A stretch of DNA of 64,000 nucleotides from Geotrypetes seraphini (lineage: Eukaryota > Chordata > Amphibia > Gymnophiona > Dermophiidae), in the NCBI RefSeq assembly GCF_902459505.1, contig NC_047096.1, positions 5,890,001-5,954,000 on the forward strand. The letters run 5' to 3'. Positions 1-10,305 of the stretch are shown here, piece after piece (position 1 is the stretch's first letter; each line of letters opens with the position of its first letter). The notes below the pieces were generated by a model. That model was not told the origin of the DNA and did not search any database. It was given only the letters and a program-made list of their open reading frames with translations. Position numbers and translations under genes: made by a program.

Positions 1-1230
1 ACTAAGGTAATGTAAATCTCATAGTGTCCAAAACTCCTGGGGCATATTCTCAGCCACTGAAACGAAAGGCCGTGATGAAAGAGGGGCTTTCACTTCAGTT
101 AACTCTTTCTTTCCCGTTGTGTTTCCATTTAGTACGTGCTACACTGATTAAAAAAAAACCAGAAATGAGACTTCTGCCATTTTGTTTTGAAAAAACAAAA
201 TAAGCCAGTTGCATTGCATTTTTCATTCTGTTTCAAAATAAAGGCACCTCCCTCCTTGTAAAGCACGAGCCCCAGCCTCAAGGTTGACTTGTGCATCTTA
301 CGTGCATCCATTCATCGTCCAGGAACGTTCCAAGCCGTCTCCCCTTCAAATGAAACACAAACACTGCTTTGAAAAACTCTGGCAGCACCGTTTGGATGTG
401 GCATTTCTTGTCCTGCGGTTATCAGGGGTGGCTGGTATGTTATCATATTAGAATTTCTTCTTGGACAGAGGGGAATGTAAGAAAACGTACTCTCCCAAAA
501 AAGTGGTAGGGGGAGGGGGTTATGACGTGCTGCTTCGGAGATATCATGGAACTTGTCTTTATGAATGAACGGAATGCCAGCGAAATATGAAGATTATTAT
601 GTAGGCAAGAGGTTGACTTGCTTCAGACAGAGACGTCATCCCCATCGGGACGGAGGCACAATTTGTCACACTATATTATGAAACCTTAGCAAGACATGAT
701 GGAGTTTCCCGTTGAAATGTGCAGATTCTTACCCTAGTCCCACTTCCTCAGAGCCTAATAAGGAAACCGTTCCTATTTCTGTATTCATGAGTCAGCTCCG
801 TGTGGCACGTGCCACAGGAACCCAGGAGCAAGCCTTCTCTGTGTCTAAAGTTGAACTTTAGTTCATTTTTTTAGGTTATCACTGCTTTGGGACATGTTTT
901 TCTCTAATGGAAATTTGTGCCCTTGTCATTATCTTCAGGCTCACGCAGGACGATCTACGAGTGGCAGAGAGATGCACTTCCACCAAACAATTTTTACTCT
1001 TAAAATGCGCAGTTACAGGTTTTTAAAGATTATTATGTGACATTTGTTATTTAGGATTTCTCTTTATTCCTGATACCTTTCATGTACATGTTTTAATATT
1101 TTCTGTTGAGTATAATTACATTCCTGATATCTTAATTTTCTTATCTGCATTATTTGTCTATTCATTCACACACACACACAATGCCATCGAACCTTCGTTC
1201 TGAAAATTCCTTCAACAAGTTTAAAACACT
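1..1230. other. Intergenic, no gene recognised
   Basis: No exon, transposon end or RNA gene could be recognised. The stretch is moderately AT-rich and holds a short CA run near 1165-1180. In human the neighbour on this side of G0S2 is LAMB3, but nothing here resembles a laminin exon. Confidence 0.5.
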
Positions 1231-1236
1231 CCTTAA

Positions 1237-1576
1237 CCCTTTCAGGACCATAAGGATCGTAGGCCAATTTTTGTGGTTTTGACGACATTTTTATGGTAAA
1301 AAGGGCTTGCAGATGCCAAAAAATTGATTTTTTTTGTGAAATATCATTATTTTTATTTAAAAAATCAAACTTCTGGCTTATGGACAGTGTGGCAAGTGAA
1401 TCTTCTCGTCAATCTGGCAACGACGCTAATGAATGAATGTCGGAACCAGTTTGTTTACATAAAGGCAGTATCATATGGAATCCGTACATATCAAATTTAG
1501 AACTGTAGACTATCCCAATCAAAATGTATAGGATTTTAAAGTTATGGGACAAATATGTCCCTTGGTCCTGAAAGGG
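1237..1576. mobile_element. piggyBac-type MITE
   Basis: The ends are perfect inverted repeats, CCCTTTCAGGACCA at the left and TGGTCCTGAAAGGG at the right. Each is flanked by TTAA (1233-1236 and 1577-1580). A TTAA duplication next to a CCC terminus is diagnostic of the piggyBac superfamily. The 340-bp interior is AT-rich with no coding capacity, so it is non-autonomous. The two ends are still identical, which suggests moderate age. Confidence 0.8.
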
Positions 1577-1639
1577 TTAAGGCATTCCTCTTTAAAGACG
1601 CTTATCAAAACTCCAAACGAGAATGTGGTATAAAGAGAC

Positions 1640-1804
1640 ATAGTGGCGGTCTGGACGATCAAATGCCTGGACATATAAATAGATAATTTTCAGGGGGGGG
1701 GGGATATTTTAGACGTATTTTTTGAGAATGGACATTTTGCCGCTGCTGGCTTTGGCCAACTAGCGTCCTACGTCCAAAACGGACCTAGACGTTTCTTTTG
1801 ATTA
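1640..1804. mobile_element. Terminal fragment of a non-autonomous DNA transposon
   Basis: It ends in CGTTTCTTTTGATTATGCC after a block containing TCCAAAACGGACCTAGA. The same block closes the longer element at 23877-24942, so this is a one-ended fragment of that family. The superfamily is not assigned. A hammerhead-like motif follows about 20 bp downstream. Confidence 0.5.
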
Positions 1805-1823
1805 TGCCTCTCCACATTTTGAG

Positions 1824-1877
1824 TGTCCCCTGATGAAGGTATACACATATGCCGAAACACGGATCCTTGTTGGAACA
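1824..1877 (+). other. Hammerhead-like ribozyme motif, copy 1
   Basis: The core CTGATGA (1830-1836) and GAAAC (1854-1858) are joined by a hairpin, GGTATA-CACA-TATGCC (1838-1853). Stem III can form from ACA (1857-1859) with TGT (1868-1870), leaving U at the cleavage position 17. Stem I can form from TGT-C-CC (1824-1829) with GG-A-ACA (1872-1877). This is type I topology. One extra A lies between the core and stem II, so activity is doubtful. The likely source is a retroelement 3' end (an AATAAA follows near 1889), possibly Penelope-like. Confidence 0.5.
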
Positions 1878-1899
1878 GTATAAAAAAAATAAAGGACTA

Positions 1900-2425
1900 T
1901 ACATTGTTTGGTGGAAGGCCATCTCTCTTACCTTTTTCCTTGGTCTATCAGTTTCAGTGTGAACATTAAAAAGCACACAGCTGGAATGGGGTATGATTTG
2001 GCATACTGGAATGGGGTGTTTCCAATTATGTGTGATCAGGATATCTGTTATTACCAGATGTACTCATTTCTTCTATTGCATATAACATTGTAAAACACCT
2101 TTTATATAATTATATGCCAGGCTAAACGTGTGTAATTCTGCCCAGTGACAAGGCACATGCAACATAGCTAGGCATTCCTGGAGGCGTAATGTGGGCGGGG
2201 CAGAGATGGACTTGTAATCTACGCGTGCATATTTTATAAAACACGTGACTCCTCGCACACATTTGCACCCACCTGAGAGTCCCTGGTTTCCAAGGACAGA
2301 TTGTTTTGGGACAGCCATTTCTTCATTTCCTGCCAGAGTTGCAACAAACTGCCTCCTGCACATTGGCTTGGGCTGATGAAATACACTTTCCCCAAGGAGA
2401 GTCTCCCTGTTTCAAAGACACATAG
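1900..2425. other. Intergenic, nothing recognised
   Basis: No coding homology or repeat structure was recognised between the hammerhead-like element and the CR1 fragment. Confidence 0.4.
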
Positions 2426-3093
2426 GATATGATGGCCGATAAAGGCCATATGGCCCATCCATATCATCCACTATCTGTTCCTCCCCCAAGAGGTCCCACG
2501 TGCCTGCATCATGCTTTCTTGAATTCAGATACAGTTAGGGTTACCAGATTTTCCAAACGGAAAATCCAGACTCATGGCCCCGCCCCCAGGACCGCTCCGT
2601 TCTGACCGGCCATGCCCCGTTTCACCCCCAGGCCCGCTCCCATGCCCCACCCCCTCGACCTGCACAAGCAACGAGCGACATTGGATGGCATTCGCGCATG
2701 CGGTGGTGTGACGTGATGACATCACGTGCATGCACGTGACATCACCGCGTTGCATCCGAGCATGCGCCAATGCCATCCCGAAGTCGCTCGTTGCCAAAGT
2801 GCCGGGTTTTGAAAAGCTGTTTGGGAAAATCTGGATGTCTGGTAGCCCTAGATGCAGTCCTCATCTCCACCACCTCCACCAGGAGGTCGTTCCATGCATC
2901 CAAAACCCTTTCTGTGAAGAAGTATTTCCTTGAATTATTTTTCAGTCTCCCACCCTTCAGCTTCATCTTATGCCCTCTCATTCCAGAGCTTTCTTTCAGT
3001 TCAAAGAGACCTATCTCCTGGGCATTTATGCCCTAGAGATATTTAAATGTCTCAATCATATCTTCTCTCTCGTGTTTTCTTCCAAAATAAATA
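2426..3093 (-). mobile_element. CR1-group LINE, 3' end (split by a MITE)
   Basis: Read on the minus strand, the right half encodes the C-terminal tail of a CR1 ORF2, with the family signature RGHKMKLKGGRLKNNSRKYF followed by FTERVLDAW. The left half (2426-2535) is the 3'UTR, with the block around GGCCATATGGCCCATCC that recurs at about ten other places in the window. The hAT MITE at 2536-2850 splits the copy. It is 5'-truncated, as is usual for CR1. Confidence 0.75.
2536..2850. mobile_element. hAT-like MITE inserted in CR1
   Basis: The termini are TAGGGTTACCAGA and CTGGTAGCCCTA. The flanking 8-bp target duplications GATACAGT (2528-2535) and GATGCAGT (2851-2858) differ at one base. The LINE sequence continues on both sides, which fixes the insertion point. 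Copies of the family lie at 15068-15352 and 62235-62516, each also with an 8-bp duplication, as expected for hAT. Confidence 0.75.
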
Positions 3094-3462
3094 CAGTAAA
3101 ACCTTGGATTGCAAGTGACTTGGTTTGCAAGTGTTTTTGCAAGACAAGCAAAACATTTGATTAAATTTTAACTTGCTATACAAGCAATGTTTTGCAATAC
3201 AAATACATAGAGTATACACACATCACAACTGAGCCGATGGTTCTTCTCTCTCTGACGCTGCAGGAGTGTAGTGACTGTTCTAAACAAGCAAAGCCTTGCA
3301 ATATGAGTACATACAGTATTTTGTATTAAAGTTTTTGGGTTGTGGAACGAATCGTTTGAGTTTCCATTATTTCTTATTGGGAAATTTGTTTTGATATACG
3401 AGTGTTTTGGATTACAAGCATGTTTTCAGAATGAATTATGCTTGTAAACCAAGGTTTTACTG
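3094..3462. mobile_element. pogo/Tigger-type MITE
   Basis: It begins CAGTAAAACCTTGG after a TA (3092-3093) and ends CCAAGGTTTTACTG. The inverted termini extend well inward, around ...GATTGCAAG / CTTGTAAAC.... The CAGT...ACTG ends and TA target fit the pogo/Tigger branch of Tc1/mariner. The right-hand TA has decayed. No transposase is present. Confidence 0.7.
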
Positions 3463-3679
3463 TCCAGGAATCCCCTGCGAATCTCGTAAAACCACGAATA
3501 TGTTTTTTCATGGGGGAGCCTGAAGAGGGCAGCAGAAGAGCAGCCTGAGCGCTGCGAGTGCAGGAAATCACTCGCAGTTTGCTCCGACCGCCTCTTCCTG
3601 CACTAAGTCGGGCCTTATCCAATCAGGATAAGACCCGACTTCCTCTCACTGTTCCTATGGCACTGTGCACACTTTTAAG

Positions 3680-4215
3680 TGTTTGAGGCTTGCGCAGATG
3701 AGGACGGAGCTTAGGCATTGGTGGAATGAGGCATTATGACATCACAATCTGAGCTCTAGAATGTTGCTACTTATGATTTTAAAGTGTTTGAGGCTTGTGC
3801 GGATGAGAACGGAGCTTAGGCATTGGTGGAATGAGGCATTATGACATCACAATCTGAGCTCTAGAATGTTGCTACTTAGGATTTCAAAGCGTCTGAGGCT
3901 TGTGCAGATGAGGACGGAGCTCAGGCATTGGTGGAATGAGGCATTATGACATCACAATCTGAGCTCTAGAATGTTGCTACTTAGGATTTTCAAGCGTTTG
4001 AGGCTTGTGCAGATGAGGGCGGAGCTTAGGCATTGGTGGAATGAGGCATTATGACATCACAATCTGAGCTCTAGAATGTTGCCACTTAGGATGTTAAAGT
4101 GTTTGAGGCTTGTGCAGATGAGATCGGAGCTTAGGCATTATGACATCACAATCTGAGCTCTAGAATGTTGCTACTTAGGATTTTAAAGGGTGTGAGGCTT
4201 GTGCAGATGAGGACG
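3680..4215 (+). repeat. 105-bp satellite array, five to six units
   Basis: Units begin GAGGCTTGTGCAGATGAGGA and end near AATGTTGCTACTTAGGAT, with a period of about 105 bp. Each holds ATTATGACATCACAATCTGA. This is the reverse complement of the satellite inside the MITEs at 40.6, 42.0 and 62.7 kb. Degraded MITE-like sequence lies to the right (about 4215-4295), but no complete terminal inverted repeat was found. Just to the left, at 3605-3643, is a short hairpin (AGTCGGG...CCCGACT). Confidence 0.8.
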
Positions 4216-5004
4216 GAGTTTGCAGGGATGTGGCAGGGGGCAAGGACTGAACTCAAGGGGATGGGACAGGGATGGAGATAGATCCCACAGGTAATCCTGC
4301 GCTAATCAGTTAGCATGCATTAATGTGGATGCACTAATTTGGTGCAGGAATGTCCACTCTCTGCCCCCCCCATGCCTCCCCCCGCCCCGCCACAAAACTT
4401 TTAAAAATTTTATCAGACAGATTAGTGTGCGCCAAAGCTTAGTAAAAGGACCTCGAAGTCACTGCAATGTTTTTCCCAGCTTTTGTATTATTTTACCTCC
4501 CCTCCTCCACCTCCATGTTTTCTTTGCTTTGATGATAGAATTTTGTGGCTTTATATCTTCTTTGACTTCATAGCTGAGTCCTTTCTGTTTATTAACCACA
4601 TCTACAATCCTTGTGGAGTTTTCTGCATCCTTTTCCTAATAAGGTAACATTGTAATCCTTCTCCGATAGACTCACTGCTTTGTGCATCTGTTACAATATT
4701 TGTGCTATTTCCCTTCCCTACAATATTTCCCCCCAAATGCTTTACACATGGTCTCATGTTTCGTTTTCTGAGTCTCCTGAATTGGGAAGAAGGAGTGGGG
4801 TGAGGAGATGAAGGCAACAGCTGCAACTTCCTACGTGCAGGACGTGCCGGTGGCTGTCCCTTCAAGGGACGGCAGGTCTCAGGGCTGGAGAACCCCCCCC
4901 CCCCCCCCCCTCCCACTAACCTGACATGTTTCGATGGCTTTGTATTGTCTGTGAAGCTGTTTTAATTATGCATGGAAGATAACACAAAGCGGGATATAAG
5001 TCAA

Positions 5005-5230
5005 TAGACCATAAATAATAATAAATTTATTCTTTTATACCGCCATTACCAAGAGTTCTAAGCGGTTTACACCATAAGAAACTGAACAGTCAGCGAAATA
5101 CATTCATAGCATAAAAATAAAATCATACAAAAAGTTAAAAATGTGATTACATTCTTAAAAATACCCAATTAATCTCAAAAATGTCATTCAGAACAGAATT
5201 CTAGCCCGTCACAGACCTGATTAAAGTATC
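5005..5230 (-). mobile_element. L2-like LINE 3' tail
   Basis: On the minus strand it reads as a LINE 3' end, with the phrase GTAAACCGCTTAGAACTCTT followed by a (TAATAAAT)-like tail. Related tails ending in different simple repeats occur at 9.4, 30.7, 33.9 and 50.0 kb. Only the non-coding end remains. Confidence 0.5.
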
Positions 5231-5403
5231 CAAACTAAAATTCATTCATTCCTCGTGTCTCATATTTTTGCCTCTCTGTCCTGAGAAATTCAGGAAAATG
5301 GAGAAATGTAGGGGAAAGGTCACCAGTATAAAAATGCACTAGAGGAACAATCCAGTCCTGAAGGATTTCCTGCCACTCTTTCCCCTCCCCCCCATCCCTG
5401 ATT

Positions 5404-5855
5404 TAACCCTTTGGAATTGTGCCTCTCTCTCTCTCTCCCTCTCCTTTTCTCTCCCTCTCTCTCTCTTTCCCTCCCTCTTTTCCCTCTCCTTTTCTCTCTT
5501 TCTCCCTTTCTCTCCTTCTCTCCTCTCCCTCTCTCTTTCTCTCTCTCACCCTCCCTCTCTCTCCCTCTCCTTTTCTCTCTTTCTCCCTTTCTCTCCTTCT
5601 CTCTCCCTCTTTCTCTCTCTCCCCCTCCCTCTCTCTCTCTCCTTTCTCTCTCTCTCCCTTTCTCTCCTTCTCTCCCTTTCTGTCCTTCTCTCCCTTTCTG
5701 TCCTTCTCTCCCTCCCCCTCCCTCTCCTTTTCTCTCTCTCTCCCTTTCTCTCCCCCTCCCTCTCTCTCTTTCTCTCTCTCCCTCCCTCTCCTTTTCTCTC
5801 TCTCCCTCCCTCTCTCTCTTTCTCTCTCTCCCCCTCCCTCTCTCTCTCTTTTCCT
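5404..5855. repeat. Polypyrimidine CTCTCC low-complexity tract
   Basis: About 450 bp with almost only C and T on the + strand, built of shuffled CTCTCT, CCCTCT and CCTTTTCT blocks. Open frames of about 130-170 codons on both strands here are composition artefacts. A homopurine/homopyrimidine tract of this length can form triplex DNA. Confidence 0.9.
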
Positions 5856-6409
5856 GAGATTTCTATTGCAGCTTCAATTTCATCCCAGTCCCATAAGCTC
5901 ATCACTAAGAGTGGGCGCATTTTAGAAACCCACATGCAAGAACTGTAGCCCAGGGGGCCTAACTGATAATTTGATTAGAGTATTAAAAAATACCTCATTT
6001 GTTTACAAATGAAAAAATCTATTTCAAAATCTTCTAGACCACCGTCCTAAGGGGTCATTTTGGGAGGGGGTTGTTATGGGAGGAAAATAGGCATGGAAGT
6101 GTTAACCAGTTACCCGCAAATTCTATACATGGTGCCTAAAATATCAGCGCCAACCAGCGTGGCGCTAAACATGATTTTGTTAAAATTACTCACCAAATAT
6201 AGAATCTCACTTAGCATCTATGTGTGTCAGGAGCTGCCATTTACGCCAATAAAAACCAGGGGTCATTCCCCGTCACGTGGACCAATTTTGAAAATTCACT
6301 AGGGCCTCAAACAAAATCATGCAAATGTTTTGGTTGGATCTCTATTGGTTCAAGATTTACAGGCAGCCGAATACAGGTCATAGTGCTACAAAACAGCCAT
6401 TTTGGCTAG

Positions 6410-7075
6410 GCCAGTGTGTCGAACTTTTCAAGCCACACATTGGCATAGTAAGGGGGAGGGCGGAATGCCCCGGATTCCATGCTGGCACCTCTCTGCCCCA
6501 CCACGCCATCCATCCCCCCAATCCGTACCTCTGTCGATCTTCGCTAGCATGAGCAACTTCTGCCTGTTGCTCGCACCAGCCTGGATCCCCTCTGAATCAC
6601 TTCCGGGTCACGGGGCCAGGAAGTGACATCAGATGGAAATCCAACGCTGATGCAAAGAGCATGCTGAGGAAAATCACTTACGCTGGCAAAGATTTAGAGG
6701 TATGGGGGGAGGGAGAGTGTGAGTGTGGGGTGGGAAGGAGCGGAGGGTGTATGTGGAAGGAGCAGGGGTGCAGAGAGGAGGGCGTGGAAGGGGTGCAGCA
6801 CACATTTCTCGGGGCCGCAGCTGGAAGGCACCCAGAAATGCGCAGGCATCGATGGGATGACATCACGCGCATGTGTGACATCATCATGTTGACATCCACA
6901 CATGCCACAGGCCTGGGTCGCCTATTACCGCCATTGGGCGTTGTTGCAGAAGGAGAGGTGAGGAGAAGGAGGAGAGACACAGGCACAGGCTGACTGACTA
7001 CAGGTCATGCCTCTCCTCCTCACCAGCATCTCGCGACACACCTGGAATATGCCACAGCACACAGTTTGCGATACA
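6410..7075. mobile_element. Non-autonomous hAT-like element
   Basis: The left end CAGTGTGTCGAACTTTTCAA and the right end CACACAGTTTGCGATACACTG are approximate inverted repeats of the kind seen in hAT elements. The GC-rich interior contains TGACATCA motifs and a TGCCCCGG block also seen at 59.3 kb. No clear 8-bp duplication was found, so the exact borders are uncertain. Confidence 0.4.
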
Positions 7076-7079
7076 CTGG

Positions 7080-7755
7080 CCTATGGGCTGCAGCCCAATA
7101 AAACCTGTCAAGGGACTGAAATTTTTTGGATTAGTGCAACCCTTGGTACTAAGTTCCTGTGCAAAATTTGGTACCTAGCATGAGCTCAGCTCCCTTTTTA
7201 TGGGCCAGCAAACTATCTGAAAAATATTACAGTAAGAAATTTAGGGCCTCCTTTGAGTCCTCATTACTCCTAACTTATATTTTCATTCAGGCCATAACTG
7301 GACCAGCGGTTATGGCCAATAATATACATCTAGGATTTGCGTTAGGAAGCTTTGCAGACCACGTGAAGTAAAGATATAATGACTTAAAGACATTATCGTC
7401 ACTTTTTTAGACAGATTTTTCCCGTTTTAGGTGTTATGTTTTGCTTTTTCTTGTTTTGTGCTTAAAATAAGTTTGGCAACCTGTGGCTGGTGCCTTGCCT
7501 GGCTATCGGGAATGGACCCTACGCAGTGGGGCTGACAATTTGGCTGAATGGGCAGTGGCTCAGCCACCATTGACCAATGCAAGGTAATTAACGTGCCACA
7601 GTTTTGCAACAACCTTGATGAATAATTTATGAAAAATACATCTGAGCAAAGATGTGTCACAAGCTTGAAGCATGGTAAACGCAACAAGCTTAGCTGCATT
7701 TTAAAATGCTCATTTGCGTGTTACACAATAGGACGCCAAAGATGGCTCTCTCTAA
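7080..7755. other. Intergenic, nothing recognised
   Basis: Mixed-composition sequence without coding homology or transposon ends that I can identify. Confidence 0.4.
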
Positions 7756-7756
7756 C

Positions 7757-7900
7757 TTACCCCTCTCACCCCCTTGTACTAAACCACGGTAGAGTTTTCC
7801 GTGGCCCGGAATTCTAAATGCTCTGACACTCATAAAATTCCTAGGAGCATCAGAGCAGCATTGGAGCATTTATCCCTCCGGGCCAGGGTCGTAGTGTATC
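7757..7900. mobile_element. Fold-back MITE, partial
   Basis: It contains CTTGTACTAAACCACGGTAG, AAATGCTCTGACACTCATA and the return arm GGAGCATTTATCCCTCCGGG. This matches the fold-back family seen complete at 26261-26409 and 56484-56643. The right end is not intact. Confidence 0.5.
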
Positions 7901-8097
7901 CGCGCATTCAAATGGTGTATGTCTTTGGGCCCTTAATTCTGACCAAAGCAAGGCTGGGTCCAAGAAGAAACAGGGTGGCTTTTGCAGCAAAAAAAGATGC
8001 AATTTCAAATGGCATAAAAAGAAATGATAAACTTGCGCCCCCAAAAATGGTAAAAAATTAGCATTAAAAAAGTGACATCCCGTCTTTATGACATTAT

Positions 8098-8283
8098 GGG
8101 CTCCTTTTACAAAGCCGCGTTAGCAGCTTTAGCGCACGTGGCTTTTAATCACGCGCTAACCCCTGCGCTAGCCGAAAAACTACCACCTGCTCAAGAGGAG
8201 GCGGTAGCAGCTAGCGCGGCCAGCGGTTTAGCGCGTGCTATTACACGTGTTAAACCACTAATGCGCCTTCGTAAAAGGAGACC
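8098..8283. mobile_element. Fold-back MITE
   Basis: It begins GGGCTCCTTTTACAAAGC and ends CGTAAAAGGAGACC. The two halves are largely self-complementary (TTAGCAGC..., ...TTAAACCACTAA). The whole 186-bp element would fold into one imperfect hairpin. No coding sequence. Confidence 0.65.
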
Positions 8284-8439
8284 TATGTCTTTGCTTCCAG
8301 TTGACGGCAGAGCCTCCTAATGCAAATCCTAGATGTATGTCACGGGCCATGACGACTGGTCCATTTATGGCTGACTCAAAATATAGGGCTCCTTTTACAA
8401 AGCTGCGCTAGTGGTTTTAGCGCGTGTTTAGCGGTGTAA

Positions 8440-8575
8440 AGAGCCTTAGCCAATAAGAAGAGGAGATGCAAATGTTAAGAGACTTAGCCAATAGGGAGAG
8501 GAAGAGATAGTGGATCTTGTGGATGGGCAAACTGGATGGGCCATTTGTCCTTTATCCGCTGTTATGTTTCTAAAT
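8440..8575 (+). mobile_element. CR1-group LINE 3' tail
   Basis: It contains AGCCTTAGCCAATAAGAAGA and the 3'UTR block GACTGGATGGGCC-like (AAACTGGATGGGCCATTTGT), then CTTTATCCGCTGTTATGTTT. The CCAATAAGAAGAGGAGATGC repeat is the same unit that is tandemly amplified at 52.1-52.8 kb. Confidence 0.6.
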
Positions 8576-8974
8576 GCAGCCTGTGTACCCTTGTATAAAA
8601 CATTATCAAAGGCAAGCAGAGTCTATAACCTATAACCTGAATTTCAGCAGTATTTTCTACCAGGTAAATAACTAACATTCGCTTTTTATTTTTTTTTATC
8701 GCTGCTGCTGTTCTCGCCTTGAGCACACGTTGCTGATAAATTCAGTTAATAATACTGCAATACAGATTGCATCAGTTTGCAAGGGCCACCCAAAGCTTTT
8801 TGTTCTCTCCTTGAAACACGTGAGGAGAGTGCTGCGTGTAGTCTGTGTCCTCTGCTCAGAACTGGACTGTCCTCTCTGCCCAGAACTGGACGTACAGGCG
8901 GTACCAGGGAGAAAGGTGACTGGGTTCAACCCCAGAAGCTGATGCAACTTTAACTGAAAAGACTGTCCAAGGCA

Positions 8975-9168
8975 AACGTGCAGAACTTCCCCCCCATCTG
9001 CCAAAGGGAGGGCAGCAGGACTCCCAAACCGAATCGAGCTTTGGATTCTTGCCCAGAAATAGCTAAGAAGAAAAAAAAAACCCAACCAATTTTTAGATTG
9101 AATCAGGTTGGGCAGACTAGATGGACTATTCGGGTCTTTATCTGCTGTCATCTACTATGTTACTATGT
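8975..9168 (+). mobile_element. CR1-group LINE 3' tail
   Basis: It reads toward the 3' end through TTCTTGCCCAGAAATAGCTA, GTTGGGCAGACTAGATGG and CATCTACTATGTTACTATG. It closes with the 8-bp terminal repeat TACTATGT that is typical of CR1. Confidence 0.7.
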
Positions 9169-9212
9169 AATCCCAGGGGGGAGTTTAATCAACTAAACAC
9201 TGGTCATAGACA

Positions 9213-9394
9213 TAGGGCTCCTTTTACTAAGGGCCTTAACGCGCAGAATATTGCACGCTAAATTGCTGCGCGTGCGAAACCTTAACGCCAGCATTGAGCT
9301 GGCGTTATTCTAGAAGCGTACTGTACGGTATAGCACGTGGTAATTTCGTGCGTGTGCTAAAAACACTAGCGCACCTTAGTAAAAGGAGCCCCTA
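9213..9394. mobile_element. Fold-back MITE
   Basis: It begins TAGGGCTCCTTTTACTAAGG and ends CCTTAGTAAAAGGAGCCCCTA. The near-perfect terminal inverted repeat is about 20 bp, and the halves are self-complementary (CCAGCATTGAGCTGG at the centre). Confidence 0.7.
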
Positions 9395-9426
9395 ATGGGA
9401 GAAACATTCAAATTATTGTCATATGT

Positions 9427-9560
9427 AGAAACATTACATTACATTACATTCGGGATTTCTATTCCGCCTGTGCCTTGCGGTTCTAGGCGGATTACAATAG
9501 AGAAGATATCTGGGCATTTCCAGTAGAATTACATTACAGGATAAGAGTAAGTTACAGGAA
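9427..9560 (-). mobile_element. L2-like LINE tail with ACATT repeats
   Basis: It starts with (ACATT)n, then CGGGATTTCTATTCCGCC and GGCGGATTACA. On the minus strand this is a LINE 3' end finishing in (AATGT)n. Matching copies lie at 25.4 and 33.9 kb. Confidence 0.55.
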
Positions 9561-9601
9561 CCGTAAAGAATTATGATACTTCAATTTCACGGAAGATAAT
9601 A

Positions 9602-9862
9602 CAGTGGTGCCTCGCATAAAGAACGCCTCGCACAGCGAACGCTGCACACAACGAACTTCATGTCATGATTCATACAACGAACTTCGTTTCACACAACGAA
9701 GTCGCCCGAGCTTCCACGATCGCTGCCGATGTATTGCATCCTTCCGCGCAGGCGCTGCAGGCAGTCGTTAGTCACTGCGCTTAACGCGTTTCACATAACG
9801 AACTTTTCGCATAACAAACTTGCTCCTGGAACGAATTAAGTTCGTTGTGTGAGGCACCACTG
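9602..9862. mobile_element. pogo/Tigger-type MITE with TA duplication
   Basis: The ends CAGTGGTGCCTCGCATAAAG and TGTGAGGCACCACTG are inverted repeats flanked by TA on both sides (9600-9601 and 9863-9864). The interior repeats the motif CAACGAACTTC several times. 261 bp, no transposase. The well-matched ends suggest a younger copy than most in the window. Confidence 0.85.
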
Positions 9863-9983
9863 TACATATCACAGAAGATAATATAATAGAAACACTTCAA
9901 TTACTTGGTTTGCCTTTCAAATATTTATTAAATGTTAAATTATTACAGTGCAAAAGATTCATAAAGAGAACAAGAAATGTATA

Positions 9984-10305
9984 CACTTCTCCCTCCGTAT
10001 TCGCTGTGATAGGGGATTAACAGAACCACAAATACAGAAAAACCGCAAATAACTTTTTTCATACGTTATTCACTGTTTTCTATTAAAAAAAACCATTGTG
10101 AATAGGGTGAAACCGCAAATAACATGGTGGGAGACCTGGCCAGTTCCTGAAGGAGAGGGAAAACACGGTGAACAAAGCGCCGGGAATGAGCGATTTCTCT
10201 ACGCAAGCTGATGTAATTTTTTTGGGGGGGGAGGAACCAGCAAGCTAAAACCCGCAAATAATCAAAACCGCGATTGCTGAAACCGCGAATACGGAGAGAG
10301 AAGTG
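9984..10305. mobile_element. pogo/Tigger-type MITE with TA duplication
   Basis: It begins CACTTCTCCCTCCGTATTCG and ends CGAATACGGAGAGAGAAGTG, with TA on each side. The interior has repeated AACCGCAAATA. It belongs to the same family as 31073-31611. The ends resemble those of the mammalian MER2/Tigger group. Confidence 0.85.

Noticed and set aside
5411-5925. Open frames of 130-170 codons rich in Ser, Pro and Leu, or Arg and Glu
   Set aside because: Pure low-complexity CT/GA tract. Frames are open on both strands because stops cannot form from this base composition.
8905-8945. B-box-like GGGTTCAACCCC, possible tRNA or SINE
   Set aside because: No matching A box at the right distance and no cloverleaf. 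It lies beside a CR1 tail.
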